The notes under the pieces: model-generated
Told to the model about the DNA's origin: nothing
The model's database searches: none
What the model saw: only the letters and a program-made list of their open reading frames with translations
Assembly (NCBI RefSeq): GCF_910592395.1
Contig: NC_088319.1
Location: 6,014,001 to 6,078,000 of the forward strand
Length of the DNA stretch: 64,000 nt
Reading direction: 5' to 3'
Origin: Lineus longissimus
Taxonomy: Eukaryota; Nemertea; Pilidiophora; Heteronemertea; Lineidae
Made by a program: the position numbers and the translations under genes
Shown: positions 1 through 12,351 of the stretch, in pieces
How positions within the stretch are numbered: the stretch's first letter is position 1
Layout: each line of letters begins with the position of its first letter

Positions 1-229
1 AAGTCAGTCTCAAATTCTGAGCCATAACTGGTATGCACCAGAGAAGATCAGCTTTAGCTTTACTGATCCGGCTCAGTGGAGCTGAGCTGGAACTTGATCC
101 TTCAGGGCAGTGACCTAGTTGTCAATTTCCTGGTTTGAATAGGATTGGTAATGATGAACTCGTTTGGGGAAGGCCTATGTCCCTGTGTTAAACTGCTAGT
201 TGTTGGTTTGATGCCGCTGTGCGTACATC

Positions 230-1222
230 ATGGCAGATCAGACTCCATCTACAATGAGTAAAAAACGAAGCAAACCGTATTCTAAAGTGGAAAAAGCTGT
301 TTTATTGGAACTTATCGACGATTACAAAGACATTATTGAAAACAAAAAGCATGATTCCAAGGTTTCAAAGAAAAAGGAACTTGCGTGGGACAGTGTTACT
401 AGAAAATACAACTCGGAACCAAATGTACACCATCGAGATAAAGCACAGCTCAAGACGTTTTGGAAAAATGTTAAAATGAGAGCAAAGAAGGACATTGCTG
501 AAGAAAAGCGTGAAAGGATGGCAACAGGGGGTGGGAAAGATCCCTCAACTGTTGACAGCATGAGGGAACGAGTCTCGTCGATGATCCCTTCGCAGATACG
601 GCCACTTCTGAACCCATTCGATGATGATGTTGAAATGGAAGATGATGATAATTTCGACATTCCTGAAAGAGTTGAAAACTCTTCTACCTCATCACACCCA
701 TCATCACATAGCCTCCAAACGCTTTCTCTGCAATCCGGAACTACTGGGGGAAAAGCTGCATCCAGAATTTCGTCCTCGGATTCTCCTGCAACACAACGTA
801 CATTACCGTCAGCTGCGTTCGGGAGTGCTAAATCGTTACTTCAATCGTCCGACGCATTATCTGCCACTAGTTCGAGGGTGTCAAACTCCACGGCCTGCAA
901 TTATAACAGAAGGAACAACCGTGAAGCAACTGTTACGGATGATGCCTGTACCTCTGAAATACGTTGAACTAGGAAAGAGGAACTGATTACATTTGCCAAA
1001 GCAGAGCACGAGCTAAAGATGAAATACTGGAGGATGAAAATCGATTTCGCCCAAAAAGAGCATGATGCCAAAATGAAAACGTACAAGAAACAGGCTGATA
1101 TGTTTGACAGGGTTCAGGGAAATGAGTGTGTCGACCAAAGTACGGAACTCATTGATGGGAGACACGATAGGCATACCCGTTTGCATTTATCGCCAGTGGT
1201 ATCTTGGTTGAATGTTGAATAA
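230..1222 (+). pseudogene. Myb/SANT-like Harbinger accessory protein, one in-frame stop
   Basis: The reading frame from ATG 230 has the Harbinger ORF1 pattern. Residues about 15-105 form a basic helical Myb/SANT-like domain (KPYSKVEKAVLLELI, then W-containing helices and a basic stretch ending in ATGGGK). An acidic and Ser-rich linker follows, then a C-terminal coiled coil (AEHELKMKYWRMKIDFAQKE). A TGA at 965-967 interrupts the frame, but the same frame continues with coherent coding to 1222, so this looks like a single nonsense change rather than the true end. In this family the protein binds the element ends and brings the transposase into the nucleus. The layout matches the intact versions at 27285 and 43556-45904. 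Confidence 0.75.
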
Positions 1223-1529
1223 AATTTTGACAGATGATGTTGTCGGCTACTGATTATAGGCCGATAGTGAGGTGCACTTGTTAACTGTTAATCGGAGTAT
1301 GGACATCCATCCATGATTTTCGCCGATGTTTTGTGCCAGTTGGCTAAAATCAAGACTTTATTTAAATACATGTTTTTCATTACTCGCTTATTTTTACGTG
1401 GAATTGCACTGATTAGTTTTTTATCCAAACCCTACAGCAAAAGAGAAAACTTGTTTACATTCTGGACAAGTGTGTCAAAATGTAGGTTGTATCTGAAAAA
1501 GACAACCCATCCTGGACTTGCTCTTCATT

Positions 1530-1604
1530 TGTCCTTACATAAATGTAAGGACACACTCCCTTTAAAATACAAGACAAATTTGTCATGTATTTTAAAGGGA
1601 GTGT
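1530..1604. repeat. Two abutting palindromes
   Basis: The first is a perfect 11-bp stem with a 2-base loop (1530-1540 with 1543-1553, arm TGTCCTTACAT). It abuts an 18-bp stem (1553-1570 with 1587-1604, arm ACACTCCCTTTAAAATAC). The 16-base loop of the second is itself almost palindromic around ACAAATTTGT. They lie in the non-coding middle of Harbinger copy 1. They could be a small fold-back insertion or a remnant of one. Confidence 0.8.
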
Positions 1605-2089
1605 CCCGCCGTTTGGTTGTTTACGTTTTGGGATATCCTATCCTAAAATAGAAATCCTGCTATTTTTCTTTTATGTATTCATATCAGTGATCATTGTTAT
1701 TTGTCATCGAGTGATCGGAGACCATGCATAAATAACTGTGCTGGATGGTCAAAAATTTAAACAATCAAACTGCGGGAAAATTTGTAGGACTTATTTGATG
1801 CAAGATGGTAGAAAATACCAAAAATAGTAAAGTCTGTATTGAAATAACGTATTGAAAGAAGTATTGATTATTAAAATTTTCGATTCATTATCATGAATGT
1901 TTTACACATTGTTATTGCTGTCTACATGGATTTTATGAAAATAATGGTCTAGTGTCCCTGTGCATGCCAGATTCAGCATTGCAGAATGCATTGGTGAACC
2001 TGGTGTCCAAAGCCCATTAATTTGTATGACCAACTTTTTCGTCGATTTTTTTATTTCAGATATTTTTTTGGTTCAAGCTTTGATGAAGG

Positions 2090-2165
2090 CCCAACGTCAG
2101 CTGCCAACGTTGGGCGAACGTCCAAGCCGACGTTGTTCCAACATTGGCCCAACGTTGGCTTGCTA
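2090..2165. repeat. CCAACGTTGG-rich inverted repeat, MITE-like
   Basis: Within 75 bases the motif CCAACGTTGG and close variants recur in both orientations (near 2091, 2104, 2122, 2138 and 2149). This clustered short inverted motif is typical of the end of a small fold-back element. No clear partner end is visible nearby, so it may be a fragment nested in Harbinger copy 1. Confidence 0.5.
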
Positions 2166-2235
2166 TCTGGGCTGTTTTGAGTATCATCCCCTTCCTTTAG
2201 ACATCTCCTCCAAAATGCCGTCGTACGAAGGCTGT

Positions 2236-3247
2236 TCAGAAAACTAGGCCTTGGCGCTCTGGCGGCGGTTCCTCTATTTCGTCATCGTCGTCTACATCAT
2301 CACCATCGAATGGCACCTCCTGTTGTCTCCTTGCGTAGTTGTGAAGAACTGCTGTGGCTATTATTATCACCAAACTTCTTTAGCTTGACACGAAGACCCA
2401 TTTTCAAGCAAGGAAATCGTCTTTTCCAAATACCAAACACCCGTTCGACTGCAGATCGTGTCGCTATATGGGCGTCATTGTATCGTATGCTGGCAGCATC
2501 AACTGGATTGTGGAATGGGGTCAACAAATACCGTCTGCATGGATATCCTCTGTCGCCAAGAAGCAAGCCATTCCCGATTTGTCCGTTCTCGTATTTCATG
2601 CATACTGCACTATTTTCAAAGATTCTACTATCGTGTGTGGACCCTGGCCATCTAGCAACAATATTAGTGAATTCCATGTCTGGACCTGAAATTCCTTGAA
2701 CGTTTATTGAATATATACGCTTCCTGTTCCTGAAAATCTCGGCATCTTCTATACTCGGACAAGAAATCGGTACGTGTATACCATCAATTAATCCAATCAC
2801 ACCTGGAAACCCAGCGACTTCATAAAACCGGCGGCGGACATCTCGGGCAGCATCAGCATCAGGAAATGCAATGAACTCAGGACGCCTCCTGGCAATAGCT
2901 CTGGATACTCTGTTCACTATCCGGCTTACTGATGACTGGTGAACTCCTACCAGGTCTCCATCTTCTCTATGGAATTTACCAGTGGCAAAGAAGCGCAGTG
3001 GTACTAGCAACTGGAGATATGCAGGTATTGCACTATTCTTGTCTGTCGGGTGTTCAATATCGGCCGTTATTAAATCAAGGAAATGCAACACGCTATCCTT
3101 CCTGAAACGGTACCTTATGCGAAATTCCTCATCACGATATTCCTGGAACGGATTTTTACGATCTCGTATGAGTCTGGGAACAGGCATTATTGGATTATTT
3201 TCTTCTAAAACCTCCATGATATCAAGCATGTCTAGCCACTCCGCCAT
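2236..3247 (-). pseudogene. PIF/Harbinger DDE transposase, frameshifted near its C-terminus
   Basis: This is an RNase H-fold DDE nuclease that cuts and joins Harbinger ends. The probable start is the ATG at 3247 (MAEWLDML). Landmarks in order are the N-terminal helical region with FRKDSVLHFLDLI, the helix GVHQSSVSRIVNRVSRAI, the first catalytic Asp in GLIDGIHVPI, the conserved RWPGSTHDSRIF, the second Asp in LLLGDRGYPC, and the Glu in RSAVERVFGIWKRRFP. Near 2380 the frame shifts. The frame in use ends at 2300, while the family-typical tail (TAVLHNYARR and then an acidic stretch) continues in the next frame to a TGA at 2236-2238. Catalytic residues are kept, so the lesion is confined to the tail. 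Confidence 0.88.
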
Positions 3248-3443
3248 GGTGAACAACTCTGATCAAGCTTGATCCGAAAGTTAAACCTGCCAGTGACCAG
3301 GTTTGAGTTTTGGATCTTTTTGAGCAGAAAGTGAAGTTGATCCTCAGTGGTGCATACCAAAATTTATTTGATCTCAAACTTAATCCAGATCAACGTTGAT
3401 CTGAGCTACAACTTGGGTTGATCCTCTCTGGTGCATACGGGCC

Positions 3444-3917
3444 TAAGTGTCACCCCTCTTCGCTCATTCTCATTGGGTATTGGGGAATGGGAAGGATCAA
3501 ACATATTGACAGGCAATAACAGCGAGACTCACTGCACCTTTGCAGATATGGAAGCCTTCCACAAAAATACAGCTCTGTATATACAAAATGAATACACTAT
3601 CTCGCCACATTGGCCAATCCATCGCAAATCGCGACTGATGTCCATAAACGTCAAGACTCTCTGCACATTTCCATCCTTAAGGCCGCGCAGTCATTTGCCT
3701 ATAAAATTGGTCTTGGGATTCCTTCAGTGAATCACTAAAACATTGGGATGATGTTATTTACAAACTAGGCCTGTTGTCTGTCAGTCAACATGTGTTCCCT
3801 GTTTGTTTGGACGAAACAGCTCGAGACCTTACGTAATTTTATTGTCGTCTATTACAATTTCCCGGGACCTTCATTGAAAGAGGTTATTTCACATCGCCTC
3901 ATGAAAATCACCAACCA
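3444..3917. other. Intergenic sequence between Harbinger 1 and the actin promoter
   Basis: I see no supported gene, RNA or repeat here. The open frames are short and have no family features. The segment probably holds distal actin regulatory DNA, but I can point to no specific site. Confidence 0.5.
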
Positions 3918-3947
3918 CCATATATGGTCACACAATTCCATATATGG
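3918..3947 (+). promoter_or_regulatory. Tandem CArG boxes (SRF sites) of the actin promoter
   Basis: Two perfect CC(A/T)6GG sequences, both CCATATATGG, occupy 3918-3927 and 3938-3947. Their spacing is 20 bp, about two helical turns, which puts both on one face of the helix. CArG boxes bind serum response factor and are the established control element of animal actin genes. They lie about 165-190 bases upstream of the actin ATG. Confidence 0.85.
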
Positions 3948-4015
3948 AAATATAGACTCGCTACCAAAGGACGTGCATAATGCTTCAGAGGCTTTTCTAA
4001 TTGCGGAAGGGCCTG

Positions 4016-4029
4016 TTTAAATATTATAT
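4016..4029 (+). promoter_or_regulatory. Possible TATA-like element of the actin gene
   Basis: The AT-rich string TTTAAATATTATAT lies about 83-96 bases upstream of the ATG and about 70 bases downstream of the CArG pair. It is placed correctly for a TATA box with a start site near 4045-4060. The assignment rests only on composition and position. Confidence 0.45.
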
Positions 4030-4111
4030 CGGACAAGTCGCACCCAATACTCATTCTAACTTCAGCACTTGAGCAAGTCGCCTCGCGAATCCCAGAACTC
4101 AACCTCTCAAT

Positions 4112-6280
<2,169 letters not shown>

Positions 6281-6287
6281 ACTCTGA

Positions 6288-6293
6288 AATAAA
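6288..6293 (+). terminator. Polyadenylation signal of actin
   Basis: An AATAAA hexamer begins 8 bases after the stop codon. If it is used, the 3' UTR is very short. Confidence 0.7.
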
Positions 6294-7228
6294 GTCTTGA
6301 AACTACTTGGGACTGTTGAGTTCTGGTGACATAATCTCAGATTCAAACAAAATGGTTGCCCAACCGCTTAACTGTAGTCTAACTTTGATAAGAAGGCTTG
6401 ACTTCTATTATTATATATATATGTTTATTTCGTACTAGGTACAATCAGAGGTGCATGGTGTTGAAATATATACAGTGCTGTAACAAGTTTGACAAAATAT
6501 CGATACAAAATGAGGACATATAATTTAGTTGTACATGAGGCACTCCAGCGGTAGAATCCCATCAACCGAGGAAGTCACCTAAGATGTACATAAATGGTCT
6601 AATATCTCATTGATCTCCTCGGTTGCTAAGAATCCATCACCCGAGTCCCTCATGTGAAGCAACTCTTGAATCTGAGTACACAGAAATGACGATTGGATTT
6701 TCCATGACTTATACTTCTATGACTCATATATTTTATACATCGTTTTCTTGTGTTTTTGTCTCGAGTCCCCTCTCTAGGGCGAATGATATTGCTATTGCGG
6801 GGAGGTGGTTTTTCGACATTTTTGCTCACCGATGGTGGTGTTGTGACCGATGGTAAAGCCCACTTTGTGAAAATCACCCCACCAGAAGTCGTCGCCAACG
6901 AAGGACGCCCCTCCTCCTCATCATCATTGACGTGCTAGAGCCCCCCCCCCCCCCCCCCCCAGATAGTGTACTACTGCAAGCTGGTTGTACTGATCTTAAA
7001 GGTTTTCCTTGAGTTTAACGGAAAAGCGGGTATACCTAGGAAGGAGGATTGTAGTAGGAATCGAGTTCCCTTGTCCCTTGTTCCCTTCCTTGTCCAACCC
7101 CATTATAAAGGTGCATGGTCACAGCGTGAAACACCTTTTCAGCGCACAGAATTACATTTGGCACCGATACGATGTTCTGTCTTCGTTGTCTAGCGAACGC
7201 GGATCCCGGGTGCGCATCCCGGGTAGTC
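6294..7228. other. Non-coding stretch downstream of actin
   Basis: No gene is supported. It contains a TA-rich run near 6408-6421 and a pure run of 20 C at 6941-6960. The rest is unremarkable. Confidence 0.5.
6941..6960 (+). repeat. Poly-C tract
   Basis: Twenty consecutive C residues. Assemblies are often inaccurate in length here, and long G-runs on the opposite strand can form quadruplexes. Confidence 0.9.
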
Positions 7229-7517
7229 TCCCGGAGGTGAGTTTTTTTTTACAAGTAGGTTCGTACCATTGTGTACATTGACCGCCAATCAGAGCTCAGT
7301 AACTTCGCCTGACGTCATCAAGTAAGAAACGCACGTGTTGTTAGTCAATAAACAAGATTAGCGATGCAAATTTAACAATTGGTGCGAGTTGGAATCTCGG
7401 AAGGACCCAATCAATTATGCACTTTTTGTTTTTATTGCTTTTTTTTCATTTACTTAATTATTTTAATAATAGATTAAATGTACACAATGGTACGAACCTA
7501 CCTGTAAAAAAACTCGC
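7229..7517 (+). mobile_element. MITE with tRNA-like B box, copy M1
   Basis: The ends are inverted repeats of about 42 bp containing GTAGGTTCGTACCATTGTGT near 7256 and its complement near 7475-7505, with a T-run/A-run next to GAGTTT/AACTCGC. Inside are CCAATCAGAGCTCAGTAA, TGACGTCA and a degenerate B-box-like string (GCGAGTTGGAATCTCGG). The same order occurs in M2 and M3. Confidence 0.75.
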
Positions 7518-8056
7518 TGCCGGTGTAGAAGTTTAAAATGTCCTAGGATATAATGTCCGGGAACAAAGGATTCTATTATGCGCTGAGCTTGCCTCTATAG
7601 AACCATATGCCATAATCTGTCAGAATACAATAGGCCCGGACACTTTTTCTAGGGGGGACACTTTTTACTTTTACACCCGGACTACTAGTTGTTGTCCTCT
7701 GTCCTCGCTAAGAGGTGGCAGCATAGACAATTGACCTGCAACGCACCTGCTACGTAAGTGGGGTTAACACCATGGATGTAATGCCGAGAGATTTGCACAG
7801 TATATAAGGGACTTGTTAGGTAGTGTATTAATAAGATAAACCACCGATTAAACCAGGTTCATGCTTGCTTTGACTTGATGAATGACGGATCTGAGGGAGC
7901 TGGTTCAGGGGTTCCAGCTGTAAATCGTCCCCTGCCCTAAAAACGGGCGATATTGATAATTTTTAGTAATTGCCTAGTTCCATTTTCTCAGCTCAGATGG
8001 TAGCACCAGAGAAGATGAGTGTCGTACGGATATATCAGCTTGGAGGACGTACCGGC
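7518..8056. other. Spacer between M1 and M2
   Basis: No gene is seen. A loose inverted pair GTCCGGG/CCCGGAC (near 7551 and 7635) brackets about 90 bases. A possible small fold-back is the only structure I can name. Confidence 0.4.
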
Positions 8057-8342
8057 GGCGAGTTTTTATTTTACAGGTAGGTTCGTACCATTGTGTACAT
8101 TTAATTTATTATTAAAATAATTAAGTAAATGAAAAAAAAGCAGTAAAAACAAAAATTGCATAATTTTTGGGGTCCTTCCGAGATTCGAACTCGCACCATT
8201 TGTCAATGCGCATCGCTGATCTTGTTTATTGACTAACAACACGTGCGTTTCTTACTTGATGACGTCAGGTGAAGTTACTGAACTCTGATTGGCTGTCAAT
8301 GTACACAATGGTACGAACCTACCTGTTAAAAAAAACTCGCCT
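8057..8342 (-). mobile_element. MITE with tRNA-like B box, copy M2 (inverted to M1)
   Basis: It has the same terminal repeats as M1 (GGTAGGTTCGTACCATTG near 8078 and the complement near 8300-8325), with the internal order reversed. On the minus strand it carries GCGAGTTCGAATCTCGG, a good match to the RNA polymerase III B box of tRNA genes (GGTTCGAATCC). Confidence 0.78.
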
Positions 8343-8348
8343 CCCGGA

Positions 8349-8560
8349 GGCGAATTTTTTTTCCTGAACCTTTTGGGCACTATAGTGTACATTTGTACAG
8401 GGACTTTCAGCCAATCAGATTTCGACTAATACATGACGTCAGAATCTTAGAAACTTTAGAGCAGTTGGTAGAGCGCTCGTCAGAAATGGCAGAATACGAT
8501 GTTCGAGCCAAAGGTCGCGAGTTCGAATCCGGTTGTGGAGAACATTTTTCTCTTGTTCCG
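8349..8560 (+). mobile_element. tRNA-like SINE or MITE relative, copy M3
   Basis: The first part mirrors M1 and M2 in order: a T-run, TGTACATTTGTACAG, CCAATCAGA and TGACGTCA. It then runs into a recognisable tRNA-like core. The A-box region is GAGCAGTTGGTAGAGCGC (from about 8460), a GCTCG/CGAGC anticodon-type stem with an overlong loop follows, and the B box GAGTTCGAATCC lies near 8520. The T-stem and acceptor stem do not pair well, so it is a tRNA-derived retroposon head or a pseudo-tRNA rather than a working tRNA. Confidence 0.6.
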
Positions 8561-9356
8561 GAGCAGCCCGTGCTTAACTCCTATACATGCTAGTCCATTT
8601 CGTCATCCCGTTCGTCCTTCCTCTAAGCTACGGAACGAGGCTTGTCCACTTAATCCGGCGTGTAGTCCGTGCCAGCTCTGGTCCTGTAGCAACCGATGAC
8701 AGTCTTTGTCGTATGTGCCAGCTCTGGTCCGGTCACAAACGAGAACAGTCTGGGACGTATCTACAAGGATGGTTGATGTTCGTACCCTCGGAAGGTGAAC
8801 ACGCAGAGGGAGAAGACATTGCTTGCGGCCCCTAACAATATTTTGTTGACAACGGTCTAGCCCTTGAAGTGACATCTCCAGATTGCGAATCTACTACTTT
8901 GTCGCAACACCCTGGTGTTGTGGCAAGGACGTTGGATGTTGATACCTTGATGGGCCCTATTTTGTGAATGGCATTAGCTGTTGATGCAAGGTCTAGGTGC
9001 CTGACGGCACATTGTTCAGTGTTCAATGCCATTCAGTGGTGCCATTCAGTATAGCTAAGTAACACTAAACGTCTGACAAGTTGTCCTCAAAATAAGCGCA
9101 ATCAGACAGTTGAAGCCCCCAAAAGTCTATAGTCACAGACAAGGACCTCTGGTCGATAGCCTCTTCGTGGAGTGTCGTGGCCATCCTTTATAAAAGCCTG
9201 GCAATCTCCACCCAAGGTCAAATGCAGATAAGGGCTCCAAAAGGTAGTGAGAAAGCACTCTCTCTGGTTGTCACTGTGGCAGGCTTCCCTACACTCTGGA
9301 TGCAGCGGACCGGCCTCGTCCCACCCCATAGGTAGACTATGTTAAGGAGGACAACT
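8561..9356. other. Stretch without recognised features
   Basis: Open frames here are short and lack family features. GTGCCAGCTCTGGTCC occurs twice (near 8668 and 8716), a small local duplication. Confidence 0.4.
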
Positions 9357-10075
9357 CAGCCCTGCAATGGTAGAAGGCAGTAACTCCATATTTTGTTCAA
9401 ATCCACCTTTTGGGCAATTCTGGAACTACTGCTAGTGCTTTATCTTCTGAAATGGTTGTTATCCCTGTAGAAGCAATATTTTCTGAGATTTCAGCATGGG
9501 GGTGAGAAGTAACTCCGACCTCCAGACACTAATACAATGGTAAAAGGCAGTAATTCCAATTGCAATGGTAAAGGCAGTAAAAGGCATGTCCAATGTGGAG
9601 TTACTGCCTTCTACCATTGTTTTTTTTAAACCCCTGTGGAGTTACTGCCTTCTACCAAAAAAGAAGTTCAAATCCATTGCCTGGAAAGCTGTGCACTTAC
9701 CCCCACACCCCACCCAAGTACCCCGCCCCTGATAATTCATTGACTGGGTGCCCTTGATCCTTGACAGCCACTGTTCTCCCACTTCCCTGTTACAGTCAAA
9801 AACGCATTGGAGTTACTGCCTTTGATGATTGTACAACCAAAAATAGTGGCGGTGGTTTACAATGGAAGAAGGCAGTAACTCCACTTTGACATTGAACTTT
9901 GACCTTTTGACCTAAATCACAGTACTTTTGATATTTGGAAGATGAAAAGACAAATATCAAATTGTAAGTATTTTGATAAGATTCCTCATGTTTGAGGCAT
10001 AAGGTTGATCACAAATTGTTGTTTTTCTCAAAACTATGAAAAGTGGAGTTACTGCCTTCTACCATTGCAGGGCTG
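9357..10075. mobile_element. Non-autonomous DNA transposon built on repeats of its own TIR
   Basis: Inverted ends of about 32 bp (starting CAGCCCTGCAATGGTAGAAG) lie at 9357-9388 and 10044-10075. Both are flanked by AACT (9353-9356 and 10076-10079), a possible 4-bp target duplication. The TIR core CAATGGTAGAAGGCAGTAAC is also found inside, in plus orientation near 9535, 9563 and 9860, and in minus orientation near 9595, 9636 and 9808. No protein is encoded. The superfamily is not clear. Confidence 0.8.
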
Positions 10076-10281
10076 AACTGGACTGCCTCGGGAGTCTAGG
10101 CTCCAGGAGAGAAGAGGATAATGTGATCCATCTGAAACCAAATATATTTAATTGGTTTTTATGTATCACATAATCAACACCGAAAGCTCCATATAATCTG
10201 AGGTATGTCCCATTTCAGAAGTTGTCTTATAAAGAAACTAGATAGAGACCAATGTTCAGTTCACATATTTACATGATGTTT

Positions 10282-10287
10282 TTTATT
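10282..10287 (-). terminator. Possible polyA signal for the minus-strand gene at 11851-12351
   Basis: TTTATT on the plus strand reads AATAAA on the minus strand. If used, the gene has a 3' UTR of about 1.5 kb. The intervening AT-rich, ORF-poor DNA is consistent with that. Confidence 0.3.
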
Positions 10288-10347
10288 TACAAACAGTAAA
10301 TAACATAATATACAAAATGATGACTAATTATATGCACAATCAACTCA

Positions 10348-10409
10348 TACCAGTTTTAACCCCATATGATGATCATTTTTATTATCATCATATGGGGTTA
10401 AAACTGGTA
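10348..10409. repeat. Perfect 26-bp hairpin
   Basis: The arms 10348-10373 and 10384-10409 are exact complements (arm begins TACCAGTTTTAACCCCATAT) around a 10-base loop. It lies in the possible 3' UTR of the minus-strand gene. It could also be a tiny fold-back element. Confidence 0.9.
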
Positions 10410-11850
10410 CATTTGAATACAGCAGACTGTGATCCCATAGGTTTTTAAACAAAATGAGCAGGCCTTTAGAACCAAACAAGATACATTCTTGTGCTTTTTA
10501 TACAAGGCAGTAATTTATACTAAATATACAAAGTCTTATTTACCTTTCATTAAGTACATCAAATTAATCACATTTTATTATACAGCATGCTTTGGATCAT
10601 TATTTTCTTTTCAAACACTTGCGAAGGCAAACACAGTGCAATGACGCAATATGTAGAGCATTCCTTTTACACCAGATGTCAGCACTACAAATCAAAATGT
10701 TTAAAGGGACAATTACACATGCAGACTAAATCACTGAGATAACAGAGATAGGCGTTATGAAAAAAAGTCGCCCCATTACTGAGCACATCTAGCATGATGT
10801 TGGAGGGAGTAATGCGATGCTGAACATCACCTTTAACATTAATCTTTTCACTCATTTTTACACTAAATCAACATATCATTGTATAGGATATTCAAACATC
10901 CGAATGAACAAAACGAAAACGTGAAAGAAACAAAAACTTGTATAAAACATACCGTAAAATCAGTAAGGGGCAATCGTAGCCTTCTGATGCTGTTACCAAG
11001 CTAGTTGGAACAACTCCTAGCTGAGTTTAGAGTATACTTTGATAGACTTGTGTATGTCAAACCATTAAAAAGAACCATCAGCCAAATTGTTATAATGCAA
11101 CTAGCATCACAGATGTACGTTATTCAAAATTTATACAATAGCACATAGTGCTAGTCTCTGTACACAAGAGATAGCTGTAACTAGATGCAACATCTTCATG
11201 TTAAGAATTTAAATGCATTAAGAAATTCAGTGGCAGTGAAAATACACAGAATAAAGTTCAATTTAAAACGTCCTATTGAAGAAGGCAGGATCAACAACTG
11301 CAGTCATCATAGATACTGTAAACTTGACCAGGGGCCGCTGCAACTTTCGAGATGGCAAGAGCCGTCTTACAAGGGAAACATAAGAACAGAAATGGTGCTG
11401 CCATCTGATGAAGTATCCAAGAGACATCCAAGAGATACCATGAAATAAAACTTAACAGCAGTGTTAACATACATTTCCTTTAAGAAATTCTTTAAAGGAG
11501 GAGTCAGGGAAGTACTGATGGTCTGTGCAGAAATAATGAAACTGGCCATTATTATGGGCCATCTGTAGTTCTGGAACATCTCCTTCAATCAATAAAAGTC
11601 AAAACCAAAAAGACTGGGATGATGCTGCAGACGAAATTTAACACATTAACAAAATCTTCTATCAAGTCTATACCAAGAGGAATCAGAAACCTAGCTTTCC
11701 TCGGATTCTTTTGGTATCAAAATGTTTAAAGGAAGCATAGCACAATGTAACTGTAATCAATGGCGACAATCAGACATTTTGTACCAGTATATTTCTCCTT
11801 TAAGTGATCTGATGCACAAATTAAGCAGCATTATACACATCACATTTCTG

Positions 11851-12351
11851 CTACACCTGACTACAAAGTCGTGGATTATTTGGATTGTTTTTTTCGTCTC
11901 TTCCTGTTGATTCCAGTGATGACGATGATGTCATTGAGTAGTTTGCAGAGTCTCGCTTATTTCTGCCTGGACCACCAGGGGTGAAATAGTCTGTATTGTT
12001 CAAGAATACCAAAGGACCTCCTCTTGGACTATTAATGCCGTATGGCGTCGTCACTGTGCTAGAGTTTGATAATTCCACCCCGCTGTTGGGCTGGTTTGGG
12101 TCATAATTCCCCATTGAGCTATGAGGGCGATTTGGTAGAATAACACGGGGTTTCACACCCTCGATAGGAGTCCGCGGCCTAGCTACTTCAAGAGCACGTG
12201 ATCTGCTATTATAATTCTTTCCGCTTGAAGAATAGTTCGGATTACCACAACTATTGCTACGGATGCCGCCTATAGGAAAGTCTTGCAAACTATAATAGCT
12301 TAATTGTGTATCCTTGGACCGGAAGAGCATTTTGAAGACTGCGATTTCCAT
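11851..12351 (-). CDS. Hypothetical Ser/Asn/Pro-rich protein (166 aa)
   Basis: I do not recognise this protein. The frame from ATG 12351 is open to a stop at 11851-11853. It starts with a short hydrophobic segment (MEIAVFKMLF). The rest is a polar, low-complexity region rich in Ser, Asn, Pro and Gly, with basic patches (GRNKRD) and a Ser-rich run near residue 144. It resembles a disordered cytoplasmic tail. The DNA just upstream (12352-12450) is GC- and CpG-rich, as in a promoter or first exon, and a Harbinger-type element is inserted immediately beyond it. No start-deciding homology is available. It could be a last exon rather than a complete gene. Confidence 0.4.
   Translation of the reverse strand: MEIAVFKMLFRSKDTQLSYYSLQDFPIGGIRSNSCGNPNYSSSGKNYNSRSRALEVARPRTPIEGVKPRVILPNRPHSSMGNYDPNQPNSGVELSNSSTVTTPYGINSPRGGPLVFLNNTDYFTPGGPGRNKRDSANYSMTSSSSLESTGRDEKNNPNNPRLCSQV

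Larger units (their letters stand above)
28..3443. mobile_element. PIF/Harbinger DNA transposon, copy 1 (damaged)
   Basis: The ends carry matching inverted sequence: TATGCACCAGAGAAGATCA near 32-50 and its near-complement ending near 3439. Both ends abut a TAA (25-27 and 3444-3446), which fits the 3-bp TWA target duplication of PIF/Harbinger elements. Inside are the two genes expected of the superfamily, a Myb-like gene on the plus strand and a DDE transposase on the minus strand, pointing towards each other. Both are broken, so this copy is not autonomous. The first few bases of the left end differ from the right end (CTGG against GGCCC), so the left boundary is uncertain by 2-3 bases. Confidence 0.85.

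Noticed and set aside
3431-4020. Small open frames upstream of actin
   Set aside because: They are short, start at arbitrary codons, overlap the promoter elements and have no recognisable features.
8458-8545. A functional tRNA gene
   Set aside because: A- and B-box-like strings are present, but the T-stem and acceptor stem do not pair and the anticodon loop is too long.
9357-10075. CRISPR-like array of repeated units
   Set aside because: The repeats are in both orientations with irregular spacing and match the element ends. The DNA is eukaryotic.
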